From Rhodococcus sp. KRD162 (GTDB lineage Bacteria; Actinomycetota; Actinomycetes; Mycobacteriales; Mycobacteriaceae): a DNA stretch of 64,000 nucleotides. The stretch lies in NCBI RefSeq assembly GCF_017168335.1, contig NZ_JABFAU010000014.1, positions 1-64,000 of the forward strand, written 5' to 3'. This document shows, one piece after another, positions 49,578 through 58,597 of this stretch (within the stretch, counting starts at the first letter, position 1; each line of letters opens with the position of its first letter). The notes beneath the pieces are model-generated. The model made no database searches. It saw only the letters and a list, made by a program, of their open reading frames with translations, and was not told the origin of the DNA. The position numbers and the translations under genes were made by a program.

Positions 49578-49604
49578 CCATCGTCCACTGCCAGTGGACG
49601 ATGG
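49578..49604. promoter_or_regulatory. Perfect 27-bp palindrome, likely operator of the XRE-cupin gene
   Basis: Two 13-bp arms, CCATCGTCCACTG (49578-49590) and its exact complement CAGTGGACGATGG (49592-49604), flank a single C. It lies 13 bp before the XRE-cupin start and 45 bp before the divergent SDR start, so autoregulation and SDR control are likely. A terminator is improbable as genes diverge here. Confidence 0.7.
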
Positions 49605-49649
49605 AGTGGCCGGAACCGCGCATTCAGCCGCTCTGGCTACTCTGGCTAT

Positions 49650-50321
49650 ATGACTCGTACTGCGTTGGTGACCGGAGCAAGCCGCGGCCTCGGTGCCCAT
49701 ATCGCCAGGCTGCTCGCCCCCGATCACCACGTACTGCTCGGCGGCCGATCCACCGAATCTCTCGAGCCGATCGCGTCGGAACTGGACGGAGCTACCCCGT
49801 GGCCGGTGGAACTGACCGACTCCGACGCGGTTGCGGCGGCCGCGTCGAACATCGATTCTCTGGACGTGTTGGTGCACAACGCGGGAGTGGCGGCGCTCGG
49901 GACGATCGAGGAGTCGACGGCCGAGGACTGGCGTCGGCAATACGAGGTGAACGTCATCGCAGTCGTGGAGCTGACTCGGCTACTACTGCCCGCACTGCGA
50001 AAATCGAATGGGCATGTTGTGCTCATCAATTCAGGTGCCGGCATCCGGGCCAACCCGGGTTGGGGCGGGTATGCGGCAAGCAAGTTCGCGCTGCGCGCTT
50101 TCGGTGACGCACTACGACAAGAGGAGCCGACGTTGCGCGTGACGTCCGTGCATCCCGGCCGCATCGATACCGAGATGCAGCAGCAAATCGTCGCACACGA
50201 GGGTGGGGAGTACGACGGCTCGAAGTTCTTGCAGCCCAGCACCGTTGCGCGTGCCGTACGCAATGCCATCGATACTCCGGCAGATGCACATCCCACCGAG
50301 TTGGTGCTGCGAACCGGGTGA
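49650..50321 (+). CDS. Short-chain dehydrogenase/reductase
   Basis: A 223-residue classical SDR. It has the TGASRGLG cofactor-binding glycine motif, VHNAG in beta-4, a Ser in INSGAG, and the catalytic pair in YAASK, followed by VHPGRIDTEM. Arg in GASRG and the residue set after beta-2 (GGRS) suggest NADP(H). It belongs to the small single-domain oxidoreductases that are numerous in rhodococci, and its substrate is unknown. It is divergent from the XRE-cupin gene across the 27-bp palindrome. It ends the block with ordinary chromosomal character; the next 10 kb look acquired. Confidence 0.87.
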   Translation: MTRTALVTGASRGLGAHIARLLAPDHHVLLGGRSTESLEPIASELDGATPWPVELTDSDAVAAAASNIDSLDVLVHNAGVAALGTIEESTAEDWRRQYEVNVIAVVELTRLLLPALRKSNGHVVLINSGAGIRANPGWGGYAASKFALRAFGDALRQEEPTLRVTSVHPGRIDTEMQQQIVAHEGGEYDGSKFLQPSTVARAVRNAIDTPADAHPTELVLRTG

Positions 50322-50516
50322 GTGAGAGTTGGTGTTAGGGTCGAATTTCTCTACACAACAGGATCTTTGGCGTGCATTTGGTGGTCCTTCCTCTCGATCA
50401 ACCGGTGCGGGCTGTGGGCTGGGTAAATTGCATCTCCCGCAGAATCTCCACTGAAACGCCAGCTCAGCACAGTTTTGCTCTGCCGACATGTCAGTGGCCT
50501 TCGTTAGGCTGCTCCT

Positions 50517-50856
50517 ATGGACTCTCGACCAGGTCGTGCACCGGCGGCAACCACGGGCGTGGGCATCCCTGCAGGTGTTGGGTCAGTGGCGGTCGAGCCG
50601 GATATTCCACCGGCTGTCGCGAAACGCATCGCGAGCGCCGTGCAATCCTCCCGGCCTGAGGGAACGCGCAAGACGTATGCAGCCGCGTGGAGACGCTTCA
50701 TTAGCTGGTGCGAGGCGAATGGTCATGTGACGTTGCCGGCGCACCCGATCACTGTCGCTGCCTCCCTCGTCGACGCCGCCGACACCCGAACCGAATCAGG
50801 GGAGCGGGCCTACGCTGTCGCCACCTTCGGCACCTGGATCGCGGCGATCAACTGCG
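50517..50856 (+). pseudogene. Tyrosine integrase, N-terminal fragment
   Basis: About 113 residues of a phage-type tyrosine recombinase survive: IPPAVAKRIASAVQSSRPEGTRKTYAAAWRRFISWCEANGH, then AYAVATFGTWIAAIN, which is the SAM-like core-binding domain. At about 50857 the frame passes into the terminus of an IS481-type remnant and stops at 50930, so the catalytic domain is missing here. The catalytic part is found, damaged, at 51996-52291. The ATG at 50517 follows a weak ribosome-binding region. The integrase cannot be functional. The 195 bp before it (50322-50516) hold no gene. Confidence 0.8.
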
Positions 50857-51912
50857 TGTGGGGGCTCAGGACAGGTTTGACCAATCGTCATCGACACAGG
50901 GGTACCCGCTTCTGGGGCGGTGGGCAATGAAGTTTCGAATGGGTTTGGTTGAGGTTCGCGCGTAGACGCCAAGCTCGGTAGTGCCGTAGAGGACACGAAA
51001 GTAGTTGTCTTCGACGACGACGGTCACGATGGTTCCGGCGTGGGTACGTCCGACCTCGAGCAACTGGCCGGTCACCATGACCCGGCCGTCTTTCGGGACG
51101 CGTCGCTGTACGGTCTGCGGTCCAGCCGGCGGCGGCGCAGGTAACGTTCCCGTAGCTTCTCGTGCGCCGGTCAGACCCGCTACCTGGCTGGCATTGAGCG
51201 GGTTCGGCAGTGTCGCGAGCAAGACGTTGTCGAGACTGGCATGGATCAGCCCTGAGTCGATTCGCAGCGTCACCCGTGTACCCGCTCGGTCGGCTCCGAG
51301 GTGAAGTCGTTGACCGGCGAGGATGACGGTTCCGTCTCTGCCTGCGGTTCGATCGACCTCGATCGGTCTCGGTTTGGTGGCCAGGTCTGCGGTGTCTACT
51401 GCCGCGGTTGCCGGCGATGGTCGGCCTCGGCGGGTGCCGCGCATGGCGGGGCGTTCGAGGTCGGTGTGGGTCAGGCGCGATCGCACTGTCTTGATCACGG
51501 TGTCGTCGAGGATGACATGAATGCTGATCAGGTCGATCCACAGGGTGGCGGTCTGTTCGGCGTGGTTGCTTCCGATCCACAATTGTTGCGCTCCAGCGAC
51601 ATTGGTCACGCCGCTCGGCGGTACCTGGGTATCGAATTCGATCGCACTGCTGCTTCTTTCACGGCCGACCGCTGTCAGGCTGGGGCCTGCAACGGTGAGA
51701 GTTGATGACGAATCAGACTGGCCGTTGACGGTCGTTCCGTCCTCATGCTCGTGGTGGATTCGCGCGCGGAACAGACTTGCGGGTGTCGCCATGTCCAGAC
51801 TTTGGTGGGGCGTCAGCGTGTTGTACGCGTGTACCCATTCATCGAGGGCGGCTTGGGCAGCAGCGATGTCGGCGAATGCGCCTGCTTCATCGAGGAATTC
51901 GCGTCCGGTCAG
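50857..51912 (-). pseudogene. IS481-family transposase remnant (N-terminally truncated)
   Basis: The minus strand encodes the C-terminal part of an IS481/rve-type transposase. Near 51800-51910 it reads the end of the integrase core, QAALDEWVHAYNTLTPHQS followed by LDMATPASLF. Then come three related beta-type repeats of about 60-100 residues, each with a GQ-L-hydrophobic-G pattern (AGAQQLWIG, AGQRLHLGADRAG, TGQLLEVGRTHAG), the tail found on nocardioform members. A stop at about 51916 blocks the frame, and the catalytic DDE domain is missing. The tail frame ends at 50866. The terminus starting TGTG at about 50857 fits an IS end. It interrupts the integrase gene; a deletion removed the other half of both. 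Confidence 0.72.
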
Positions 51913-51995
51913 TATTTATCATTCGGCTACTCCGAAAGCAGGAACCGTTCGACGCGCACGTGTGTCGCTAGGGACTGCCTCGCACGGCCTCTCGG

Positions 51996-52291
51996 GTGCC
52001 ATTGCTTCGCGCCATCTCGAAGAACGGCAACCTCGGCAGAACGGCCCTGTCTGGGGCGGCGATTCACCAGAGCATTAGGCGCGCCGCGCCGAACACGCCG
52101 GTTACGACCCCACCGCACTCGCCAAACTATGCGGACGCTCCCTCCGTGCTGGGTTCGTCACCCAACTCACACGTAACGGTGCCGACTGATCCGCCATCGC
52201 CCGCCAGACCGGTCACGCCCGGTCCCGACTCCCCCGAGGGGTATCGACGCGAACGCGCCCCCTGCTCGGCAATTCAGTCAGCCAAAATTAG
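51996..52291 (+). pseudogene. Tyrosine integrase, C-terminal fragment with frameshift and stop
   Basis: This holds the rest of the integrase seen at 50517. One frame gives LLRAISKNGNLGRTALSGAAIHQSIRR (51996-52080). A shifted frame continues EHAGYDPTALAKLCGRSLRAG, then FVTQLTRNGAD, a TGA where Arg is expected, and SAIARQTGHA, ending PLLGNSVSQN and TAG at 52291. The SLRAGFVT and ARQTGHA motifs carry catalytic His/Arg/His positions of tyrosine recombinases. At least one indel near 52080-52090, one nonsense change near 52193 and one further shift after it are needed. The region between the IS remnant and 51996 holds no readable part of the gene. Confidence 0.72.
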
Positions 52292-52789
52292 TCTATGAAG
52301 AATCTTGGCTCAGTTCGCTGTTCGACCGGGACTGGACTAGCAGCGGCTATCGACGTTTGGGGAGGGGGACGCCTCCCTCAAACACTTCCAAGTAGATCGA
52401 ATACATGCGTCTTGCAGTGACACGGAACATCATCGTCACGTAGTTCGTAACCGCCACCACGCATCCCAACAGCACAACGTGTCACCACCGCTGTTCCTCG
52501 TTCGAAACGACCGCCAGAACTCCCAAAAGCAAGGCATCCGCCAGTGATGCCACAACGGACAACAAACGCCCACCAAAGGTCTCACGTATTTAGGAGGTGA
52601 GCCACTCGCTGGATGACAGGAAGCTTCGAAATCACGGATCCCGCCGGCCCATTCATGCGAATGCGCCGGCGGGATCTAGTTACTCCCGACTTCGGAGCAG
52701 GTCGGCCGACACAATTCGACGGCCGATTGGCCGCCCTTGCTGGGTATTCGGCGCACAGCACAACCGACCTTCGCGCAGGCAAGTCTTCA
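52292..52789. other. Gene-free interval between integrase remnant and catabolic cassette
   Basis: No protein-like reading frame was found in these 500 bases. Base composition is lower in GC than the flanks from about 52380 to 52590. It contains the hairpin at 52637-52676, which belongs to the minus-strand cassette. No tRNA or attachment site was recognised. Confidence 0.5.
52637..52676 (-). terminator. Hairpin terminator for the catabolic operon
   Basis: GATCCCGCCGGC (52637-52648) and GCCGGCGGGATC (52665-52676) form a perfect 12-bp stem with a 16-base loop that itself can pair (ATTC/GAAT). It lies 114 nt beyond the flavin reductase stop, on the minus-strand reading direction. Confidence 0.65.
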
Positions 52790-53314
52790 TCAGAACAGCC
52801 AGGGGACTTCGTCATGGCCGAAGTCGCGAAAGTTGCCGAACCTGCCGGAATAGAAGACCAAACCAGTTCCTTCCCGGTATCGCAGGACTTGCACGCTGCC
52901 GTAGAAGACGCGATGATCCCCGATATCGTGGGCGCTGTGAACGCGGCACTCGAATTGAGCGAGTGCGTCTTTGATCATCGGCAGCCCGGTGGTCCCGTGA
53001 TCGCATTCGAGTCCGTCGAAACGCGCACCCCCACGTGTTGCAAAGCGGCGAGCGATCGCCTCTTGCCGGGCGCCAAGGATGGACACCGCGAAGCGTCCGC
53101 TTGCCTCGACCGCATCGGTGGTTCGCGAACCGTGAGTGAGGGACACCATCAGTACCGGCGGTTCGAGACTGATCGATGTCATCGAGCTGATTGTCATGCC
53201 GCACGCGCTGTGCTCAGCGTCGTCCGCGGTAACCACGGAGACGCCTGCCGATAAGCGGCCCATACTTCGCCTCATCGACGTAGCGCTGGCGGTCTCGAAC
53301 GTTGACAGTGCCAT
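52790..53314 (-). CDS. Flavin reductase (HpaC-like), partner of the HpaB-type monooxygenase
   Basis: A 174-residue NAD(P)H:flavin oxidoreductase of the HpaC/flavin-reductase-like fold. It has RRSMGRLSAGVSVVTADD, GMTISSMTSISLEPPVLMVSL, FAVSILGARQEAIARRFA, FECRVHSAHDIGDHRVFYGSV and a final LVFYSGRFGNF. It supplies reduced FMN/FAD to the two-component monooxygenase three genes upstream. It is the last gene of the operon, starting 9 nt after the cupin gene stop. Third-position bias is less strong than in the chromosome to the left, as for the whole cassette. Confidence 0.88.
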   Translation of the reverse strand: MALSTFETASATSMRRSMGRLSAGVSVVTADDAEHSACGMTISSMTSISLEPPVLMVSLTHGSRTTDAVEASGRFAVSILGARQEAIARRFATRGGARFDGLECDHGTTGLPMIKDALAQFECRVHSAHDIGDHRVFYGSVQVLRYREGTGLVFYSGRFGNFRDFGHDEVPWLF

Positions 53315-53323
53315 TACTGGTCC

Positions 53324-53674
53324 TTACTCGACGCTGCGATAGCGAGCTTCGAAGGTGACTACACCTTCGTCGGTTCTCCATGGTCCGTGAGGCATACCTG
53401 GAGGCCTGCAGGCATACTCGCCCGCTGTGAAGGTCTTGTTGAGGGTCAAATCCAAGAAGGAACCTTCCAATATGTAGACCTCTTCCCAGAAATCGTGGAT
53501 CTGCACGCCCATCGCTGATGAGTCCGCACCAGGCTGATACCGAAGGATTCGTGTCGCGACCCCGCCCTCGGGATCCTTTGACAAAATCCGCTCGGTGATG
53601 AGTGGATTGTCACCAGGACACACGGTCCACTCGACGTCGGTGACCGGAAAGAACTCGAATTCGGGTTTCGCCAT
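53324..53674 (-). CDS. Small cupin-domain protein
   Basis: The 116-residue protein is a single cupin fold of the ChrR/anti-sigma or dioxygenase-like type: RILRYQPGADSSAMGVQIHDFWEEVYILEGSFLDL with His and Glu metal ligands, then GEYACRPPGMPHGPWRTDEG with the second His. It lies four bases past the monooxygenase stop and nine before the reductase, so it is part of the cassette. A role as ring-processing accessory or isomerase/decarboxylase is possible, but no activity can be named from sequence. Confidence 0.8.
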   Translation of the reverse strand: MAKPEFEFFPVTDVEWTVCPGDNPLITERILSKDPEGGVATRILRYQPGADSSAMGVQIHDFWEEVYILEGSFLDLTLNKTFTAGEYACRPPGMPHGPWRTDEGVVTFEARYRSVE

Positions 53675-53678
53675 CTAG

Positions 53679-55136
53679 TTATTCGCTCTCTACTTTGTAA
53701 CTGCTCGTGAACTGCTCCAGCCTGGCCAACGCGGTGTCATAGTCGTAATTCCTGTAGGTGTATACACCCTTGACCACGAAAGGTGCACCGGCATAGAACA
53801 ACTCGTACTGCTGGTGCCGGCCACCGAACTCCGAACCAATGATGTCCCATGCCAACTTGAACAGCTTCACGCGCTCTTCGGCGGGTACTCCAGGGGACTG
53901 CACGTAGCGTTCGATGTCGGGTGCCGACAGCGGACTGGTCAGGTCCTTCACGCTCGACGGCAGCTGAAGAACTCCTCCGCCTACGAGGTCCCGCAAGATC
54001 GCGATGACCCTGGGATAAATCTCGGACTGCAATCCCATGGAGCCGTAGAGTGCCGAGCGACCCGGTAGCCAGAAGCCGGATTCGTCGGCCTCGGCGGTGT
54101 ACTCGGCTGCGAGGACTGCGGACTGCACAGACGAGACAAGGGCGGCGAGTTCCCCGAGCTTTTCTTGCACGCTAGGGATCTTGTCGACGCCGTTGACTTG
54201 CGTCACCCGCCGTGCGACGCCGGCGATGAACTGCAGTTTCGTCGCGAATCGGATCTGGGCCTGCCAGTTGCCCAGAACGTGGGCACCGGTGTCGAAGAAT
54301 TGGCGTCGGACACGTGTTGTGTCGCGATCAACGAACACTCGATCCCAGGGCACCAGTACGTCGTCGAAGACAAGTAAGGAGTCAGGCTCGTCGTATCGGC
54401 TGGTGAGCGGGTAGTCGAACGAACTGGTGGCTGCGGGAATGTACGGACGCCGGACGTACTGCTTGAGTCCGGGGGTGTTGGTGGGCACGATGAATCCAAC
54501 GGCGAAATCGGAGTCGTCCGGTCCGAGCGGCTTGATGCAGGAGACAAAGATCTCGTCGGCCAGCGCGCCTCCGGTAGCGAGCATCTGCGAGCCATGGATC
54601 AGCAATCCTTCGGCGGTTTCTTCGACGACGCCGGTCTGCAGGTATTCGCCCTCCCAGCCGGAGGCGGTCGTCGCTCGCGACACCTGAGGCGGGATGATGG
54701 CGTAGGAAACGTACAGGTTTTCGCTGAGCAAACGCTTGTAGTGAGCCGTGACGTTAGCTCCGAAGTCGCGTCCGCCTTCGACGGCGAACACTTCCGGATG
54801 CGCGGCGAACGCCGCCATAAAAGTGCCGACGTGGTCTGGGCTACGCCCGATCCAGCCGTGGGTGTGCTGTGCCCATGTCTCGATTGCCTTCCGGCGAGCA
54901 ACGAGTTCGTCGTGCGAGCGTGGAATGCCGAATACTTTGTTGGCCGGCTCGCCGGTTTCAGGAGCGATGTACTGCATCCCTGTCGATTCATCGGCGGCCA
55001 GGTCGAACAGCTCAGCGATCGTACGAGCCACCGGAGCAAACGCGGGATGCTCGAGGACGTTGTCGACTTTCTCGCCGTCGACAATGATGGTTCGCCCGTC
55101 GTCCAGCGAAGCGAGATATTCAGCGCCAGTACGCAT
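53679..55136 (-). CDS. HpaB-family flavin-dependent monooxygenase (oxygenase component)
   Basis: The 485-residue protein has the 4-hydroxyphenylacetate 3-monooxygenase architecture. RTGAEYLASLDDGRTIIVDGEKVDNV is the typical N-terminus; HTHGWIGRSPDHVGTFMAAFA and YAIIPPQVSRATTA follow; the flavin/substrate region contains GSQMLATGGALADEIFVS; the C-terminal helical part contains AWDIIGSEFGGRHQQYELFYAG. It needs FADH2 from the reductase gene in the same operon. It is two nt after the DUF2848-like gene. Family members hydroxylate phenols, pyrroles or other N-heterocycles. The neighbouring amidase and DUF2848-like protein suggest a nitrogen-containing aromatic substrate, as inference. Confidence 0.88.
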   Translation of the reverse strand: MRTGAEYLASLDDGRTIIVDGEKVDNVLEHPAFAPVARTIAELFDLAADESTGMQYIAPETGEPANKVFGIPRSHDELVARRKAIETWAQHTHGWIGRSPDHVGTFMAAFAAHPEVFAVEGGRDFGANVTAHYKRLLSENLYVSYAIIPPQVSRATTASGWEGEYLQTGVVEETAEGLLIHGSQMLATGGALADEIFVSCIKPLGPDDSDFAVGFIVPTNTPGLKQYVRRPYIPAATSSFDYPLTSRYDEPDSLLVFDDVLVPWDRVFVDRDTTRVRRQFFDTGAHVLGNWQAQIRFATKLQFIAGVARRVTQVNGVDKIPSVQEKLGELAALVSSVQSAVLAAEYTAEADESGFWLPGRSALYGSMGLQSEIYPRVIAILRDLVGGGVLQLPSSVKDLTSPLSAPDIERYVQSPGVPAEERVKLFKLAWDIIGSEFGGRHQQYELFYAGAPFVVKGVYTYRNYDYDTALARLEQFTSSYKVESE

Positions 55137-55138
55137 GA

Positions 55139-55825
55139 TCAAACTTCTTTCGTCGTTGAGTAGGTGTGTCGCAGACTGCGACCGTCCGGCAAGGTCAATT
55201 CGAGTTCCCACCTTTCGCCTGCAACGAAGTTGCCGTCGATGAGCGGGATGGTTCCAGCGAAGATGATGAACTCTGTGCCGTCGTCGAACTCGTCGTCACG
55301 TCCGCTCAGGATCGCGAGCAGGGCATCGGGTCGCCGGAGTCCCGACAGGCTCCCTGATTGGTATAGTTCCCCGTCCACCCAGCTACGCGCGGTGCAACCG
55401 TCCCAGTCGAACGTTGCCCAGTCGTCGACTTCGAGGATATCGAATCCGACCGGCTTCGGGCAGACTTGCTTGGATTGCCCAATGTCCACGGTCTCCAGAG
55501 TGCGGTCGGTATGGTCCGATCCGATACCGAGATAATTTTTACCAGCGAATCGTATGAGTACAGGTTCGATCTCGCCTGACGTGTTGTCACCCGCGACCGA
55601 TAACTTGTCCGAGGTCGTGACGGCGGTGACGGGCATCGGGTAAAACATCGGGACCTGTGGGGGAGGGGCGACACCGATCGCAGCGAGTTCGTCGATGTGG
55701 TGCTGCACCTGCTTTTCGTCGCGACCTGTGTAGCCAGCGACGATGGAGCGGTAGCCGGTCAATGCGATGGGACACTCGCCGCCTAATGGGTGTAATGCGA
55801 GAGGTTCTGTGGTCATGGTTGTCAT
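55139..55825 (-). CDS. DUF2848-like protein
   Basis: A 228-residue protein of the DUF2848 type, distantly like fumarylacetoacetate hydrolase folds: GYTGRDEKQVQHHIDELAAIGVAPP at the start, VPMFYPMPVTAVTTSDKLSV in the middle, and ILSGRDDEFDDGTEFIIFAGTIPLI near the C-terminus. No biochemical function is established as far as I know. It shares the operon with the monooxygenase (two-nt gap) and overlaps the amidase gene by four bases, so it probably acts on an early ring-cleavage or hydroxylated intermediate. There are two in-frame Met at the N-terminus, and the choice matters little. Confidence 0.72.
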   Translation of the reverse strand: MTTMTTEPLALHPLGGECPIALTGYRSIVAGYTGRDEKQVQHHIDELAAIGVAPPPQVPMFYPMPVTAVTTSDKLSVAGDNTSGEIEPVLIRFAGKNYLGIGSDHTDRTLETVDIGQSKQVCPKPVGFDILEVDDWATFDWDGCTARSWVDGELYQSGSLSGLRRPDALLAILSGRDDEFDDGTEFIIFAGTIPLIDGNFVAGERWELELTLPDGRSLRHTYSTTKEV

Positions 55826-56634
55826 AGCTGTGCTGCCTTTCTTTTGTTCAAACTGCTGTAGTCGTCCAATCGGTCGGCCAAGACCGGGAACTCAGCGCGG
55901 GTACGGCCGACGAGTGCGGGATCGATCTCTGCGTACGTGATTCCTTCGTCGGTGCCCGCTTCGGCAACGACAGTGCCCCACGGGTCCACGATTCGGCTGT
56001 ACCCAGCGAGCTCGACTCCGCCGTGGGTTCCTACTGCGTTGCAAGCGATTACGAAAACTTGATTGTCCACCGCTCGTGCGGCAGTTAGCAGTTGCCAGTG
56101 TTCGCGTCGTGCAGCTGGCCAGGCCGCAGGCACGATCACGATTTCGCTTCCTGCGGCGACGAGCTCGGTCCACAGTCCGGGAAACCTCAGGTCATAGCAC
56201 GTGGTTGCAGAGACGACACCGAATCCTGTTGCAGTGCTGTAGATCTGATCCCCTGGCGTCAGCAGCTTCGATTCGAGAGATTGGTATCCGAACACATGAA
56301 CTTTGCTGTAGTGATGCGCGATCTGCCCAGATGCATCCAACATGATGGACGTATTCTTCAGCGCCCCGTCGTTACGCTGAACGATGCTTCCGATGTGGAT
56401 GAAGCATCTGCGCTCGGCGGCCAGAGCGGCGAATCTTTGCACTGTCGCGGCGTGGAGGGACTCGGCTTCTGTTTCGTAGAGGTCAAAATGGTTGAAACCG
56501 ACCCGCCAAAGCTCGGGGAGGACGATGAGATCGACGCTGTGTTCGATGCCGGCCACAATGGCGTACACACGTTCGCGGCGTTGAGTCGGTGTCTCGTCAT
56601 CGGGGCTGGCTACTTGAACGAGTGCGATCTTCAT
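55822..56634 (-). CDS. Carbon-nitrogen hydrolase (nitrilase superfamily)
   Basis: The 270-residue enzyme carries the full Glu-Lys-Cys triad of the nitrilase superfamily: VLPELW (Glu), HYSKVHVF (Lys) and TTCYDLRFP (Cys). The Cys context TCYDLRFP is typical of amidases and carbamoylases rather than true nitrilases. It would hydrolyse an amide or a carbamoyl group, releasing ammonia. It overlaps the DUF2848-like gene by four bases and follows the transporter gene by 46 bp. In the cassette it may cleave an amide formed by ring opening of a nitrogen heterocycle. Confidence 0.9.
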   Translation of the reverse strand: MKIALVQVASPDDETPTQRRERVYAIVAGIEHSVDLIVLPELWRVGFNHFDLYETEAESLHAATVQRFAALAAERRCFIHIGSIVQRNDGALKNTSIMLDASGQIAHHYSKVHVFGYQSLESKLLTPGDQIYSTATGFGVVSATTCYDLRFPGLWTELVAAGSEIVIVPAAWPAARREHWQLLTAARAVDNQVFVIACNAVGTHGGVELAGYSRIVDPWGTVVAEAGTDEGITYAEIDPALVGRTRAEFPVLADRLDDYSSLNKRKAAQL

Positions 56635-56680
56635 CGGCGTCTTCTTTCTTCTCGGCGGGCCGGATCACGTGCTGGATCAG

Positions 56681-58066
56681 TCAGTGCGAGTCCGCAATCG
56701 GCGATCTGGCCGCGGACTCCGCAGGTCGTCCTACGGTGGCCATGTCGACGGACCGGGTCTCTTTCGCGATCAGCGACGCTCCCAGCGAAAGTGCACCCAT
56801 GACAGCAAGGTAGGCACTGATCGCGTATCCAGTTCCGAACCAGGTGTAGAGCGCAATAGCCAAGATCGGTGCAATCGATCCAGCTAGAACCGATGCGAGG
56901 TTGTAAGCCAGCGACACAGCCGAGTAGCGGACCTCGGTGGGGAACAGTTCGGAGAAGAATGCGCCGATTACTGCGCTGTAAGCACCGAAAATCAACAAAC
57001 CGACCGCTACTGCCAAAATGATGGCTCCCGGACTCTTGGTGTCCAACAGCGCGAAGAACCCGAACGCCCACACGATCGTTGCGAGCGATGCACCGATGTA
57101 GATGGGTCGCCGACCTATGCGGTCGGAGAGCACCGCGAATGCCGGAATCGCGATGAGGGCCACCACCATGCCGATCATGACCGCATTGAGCCCCACGCTG
57201 CGTGGCAATTCGAGGATCTGAGTGATGTAGGTGATTACGAACAACGAGAAGATGTAGAAGCCTGCATTTTCACCGAATCGAGTCACCGCAGCAAGCACAA
57301 TCAGTCGCCAGTGCCCGCGCACAGCGTCCGCGAGCGGTGTGCGCGCGAGGGCGGGTTCGTTCGTAGCCGTGGCCGCAGCTCTGACCTCTTGGGCCTTGAC
57401 GAACATTGGGGATTCTGTGACGAACAACCGCAGGAGTAGTCCGATGACGACGAGCAGCGCCGATAGAGCGAATGCGATACGCCATCCGAAGCTCAGGAAG
57501 TCCTCTTCCGAGAGGGTGACGCTGAGAACCGCCATGACACCGGCAGCCATCAGATTGCCCAGTGGGGGTCCGAGATTCGGCCATGCTGCCCAGAAGGCGC
57601 GCCGCTCGGAACCTCCGTGTTCGGAGACGAGGAGGACGGCGCCTCCCCATTCTCCACCGAGTGCGAAGCCCTGCACCAATCTGAGAAGAACCAGGATGAT
57701 CGGTGCTGCGACACCGATGCTTGCGTAACCGGGTAGGAATGCGATCAGGAACGTAGAGACACCCATCAGCATCAGGCTGGCGATCAACGTCGAGCGGCGT
57801 CCCTTGACGTCGCCAAGGTGACCCAGAACGGCTGCCCCGAGAGGCCTGGCGATGAATCCGACCGCGTAGGTGGCAAAGGCGAGCATTGTTCCAACGAGCG
57901 GGTCTTCAGCAGGGAAGAACAGCTTGTTGAACACTAGCGCCGCGGCGGTGCCATAAAGGAAGAAGTCGTACCACTCCACTGCGGTGCCGGCCAGGCTCGA
58001 TGCTGCAACTACCGGAAGGCTGGTACGGGAGGCTCGTTTGTTAGGTTTTTCGGTGGCGGTTGCCAT
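56681..58066 (-). CDS. MHS-family MFS transporter (metabolite:proton symporter)
   Basis: A 461-residue twelve-helix symporter of the MHS subgroup. AGTAVEWYDFFLYGTAAALVFNKLFFP at the start is the family signature, with FARPLGAAVLGHLGDVKGRR between helices 2 and 3 and FALGGEWGGAVLLVSEHG in helix 4. Such proteins import aromatic and other organic acids (shikimate, terephthalate, dicarboxylates). It is the first gene of the cassette and is divergent from the GntR regulator across 531 bp that hold two matching operator-like sites. The combination indicates uptake of the inducing substrate for the monooxygenase pathway. Confidence 0.9.
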   Translation of the reverse strand: MATATEKPNKRASRTSLPVVAASSLAGTAVEWYDFFLYGTAAALVFNKLFFPAEDPLVGTMLAFATYAVGFIARPLGAAVLGHLGDVKGRRSTLIASLMLMGVSTFLIAFLPGYASIGVAAPIILVLLRLVQGFALGGEWGGAVLLVSEHGGSERRAFWAAWPNLGPPLGNLMAAGVMAVLSVTLSEEDFLSFGWRIAFALSALLVVIGLLLRLFVTESPMFVKAQEVRAAATATNEPALARTPLADAVRGHWRLIVLAAVTRFGENAGFYIFSLFVITYITQILELPRSVGLNAVMIGMVVALIAIPAFAVLSDRIGRRPIYIGASLATIVWAFGFFALLDTKSPGAIILAVAVGLLIFGAYSAVIGAFFSELFPTEVRYSAVSLAYNLASVLAGSIAPILAIALYTWFGTGYAISAYLAVMGALSLGASLIAKETRSVDMATVGRPAESAARSPIADSH

Positions 58067-58597
58067 GTTCGACTCCAGTCGGATCGTCCCTAGTTGACGG
58101 CCCGCGGACCGGGTTCTACGTGGGTGTAGAGCCTTTATCTAGTGCGCGGGATGGTGATGCCAGGTTCGGCGGCTGCACCAACAGCTGCCGAACCTCTTTC
58201 GTCCGGATCGGGTACCGACCTCACTTGGAGTAGGTCGCCCTTCCGTCATACTAGTTGTATACGAGGTGTCCACGAGAGTGCAACGGTTATATGGGGATCT
58301 TTTTGTCGCCGAGAGCCCGTAGACGACGCCGACACCCGGGTCCGCTGTATGACGTCACCGCAGGTGACGGCGGGCGTCGACCTAGTTGAACAACAAGATT
58401 CGATGCAGCCGAGTGCCGTAGGAGCTTTACGCGGAATTTACGTGGGTCAGCGATGTAGCGGTGAGCCGGCGAGAGCCACCGCGGCTCCGCACCTCCGACG
58501 CTGATCGATCGGCAGCCGTCATCGAGTACTAAGACATCGCCGAGGCCAGTTGCGTTGGTTAGTAGCGTCCGACTGGGAGCTGGGGTATACATTTGGT
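58067..58597. other. Divergent regulatory region, MHS transporter / GntR regulator
   Basis: No gene was found in these 531 bases. The region holds the promoters of the catabolic operon and of the GntR gene, and two sites with a GTATAC core (58248-58262 and 58585-58599). Between them the sequence is unremarkable. Confidence 0.6.
58248..58262. promoter_or_regulatory. GntR-type operator candidate, distal site
   Basis: ATAC and GTAT arms separated by five bases (TAGTT), with the core TGTATAC at 58256-58262. FCD-type GntR regulators often bind T-GTATAC-A-like sites. It lies 182 bp upstream of the transporter start, and the same arm-spacing recurs at the regulator start. Confidence 0.5.
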
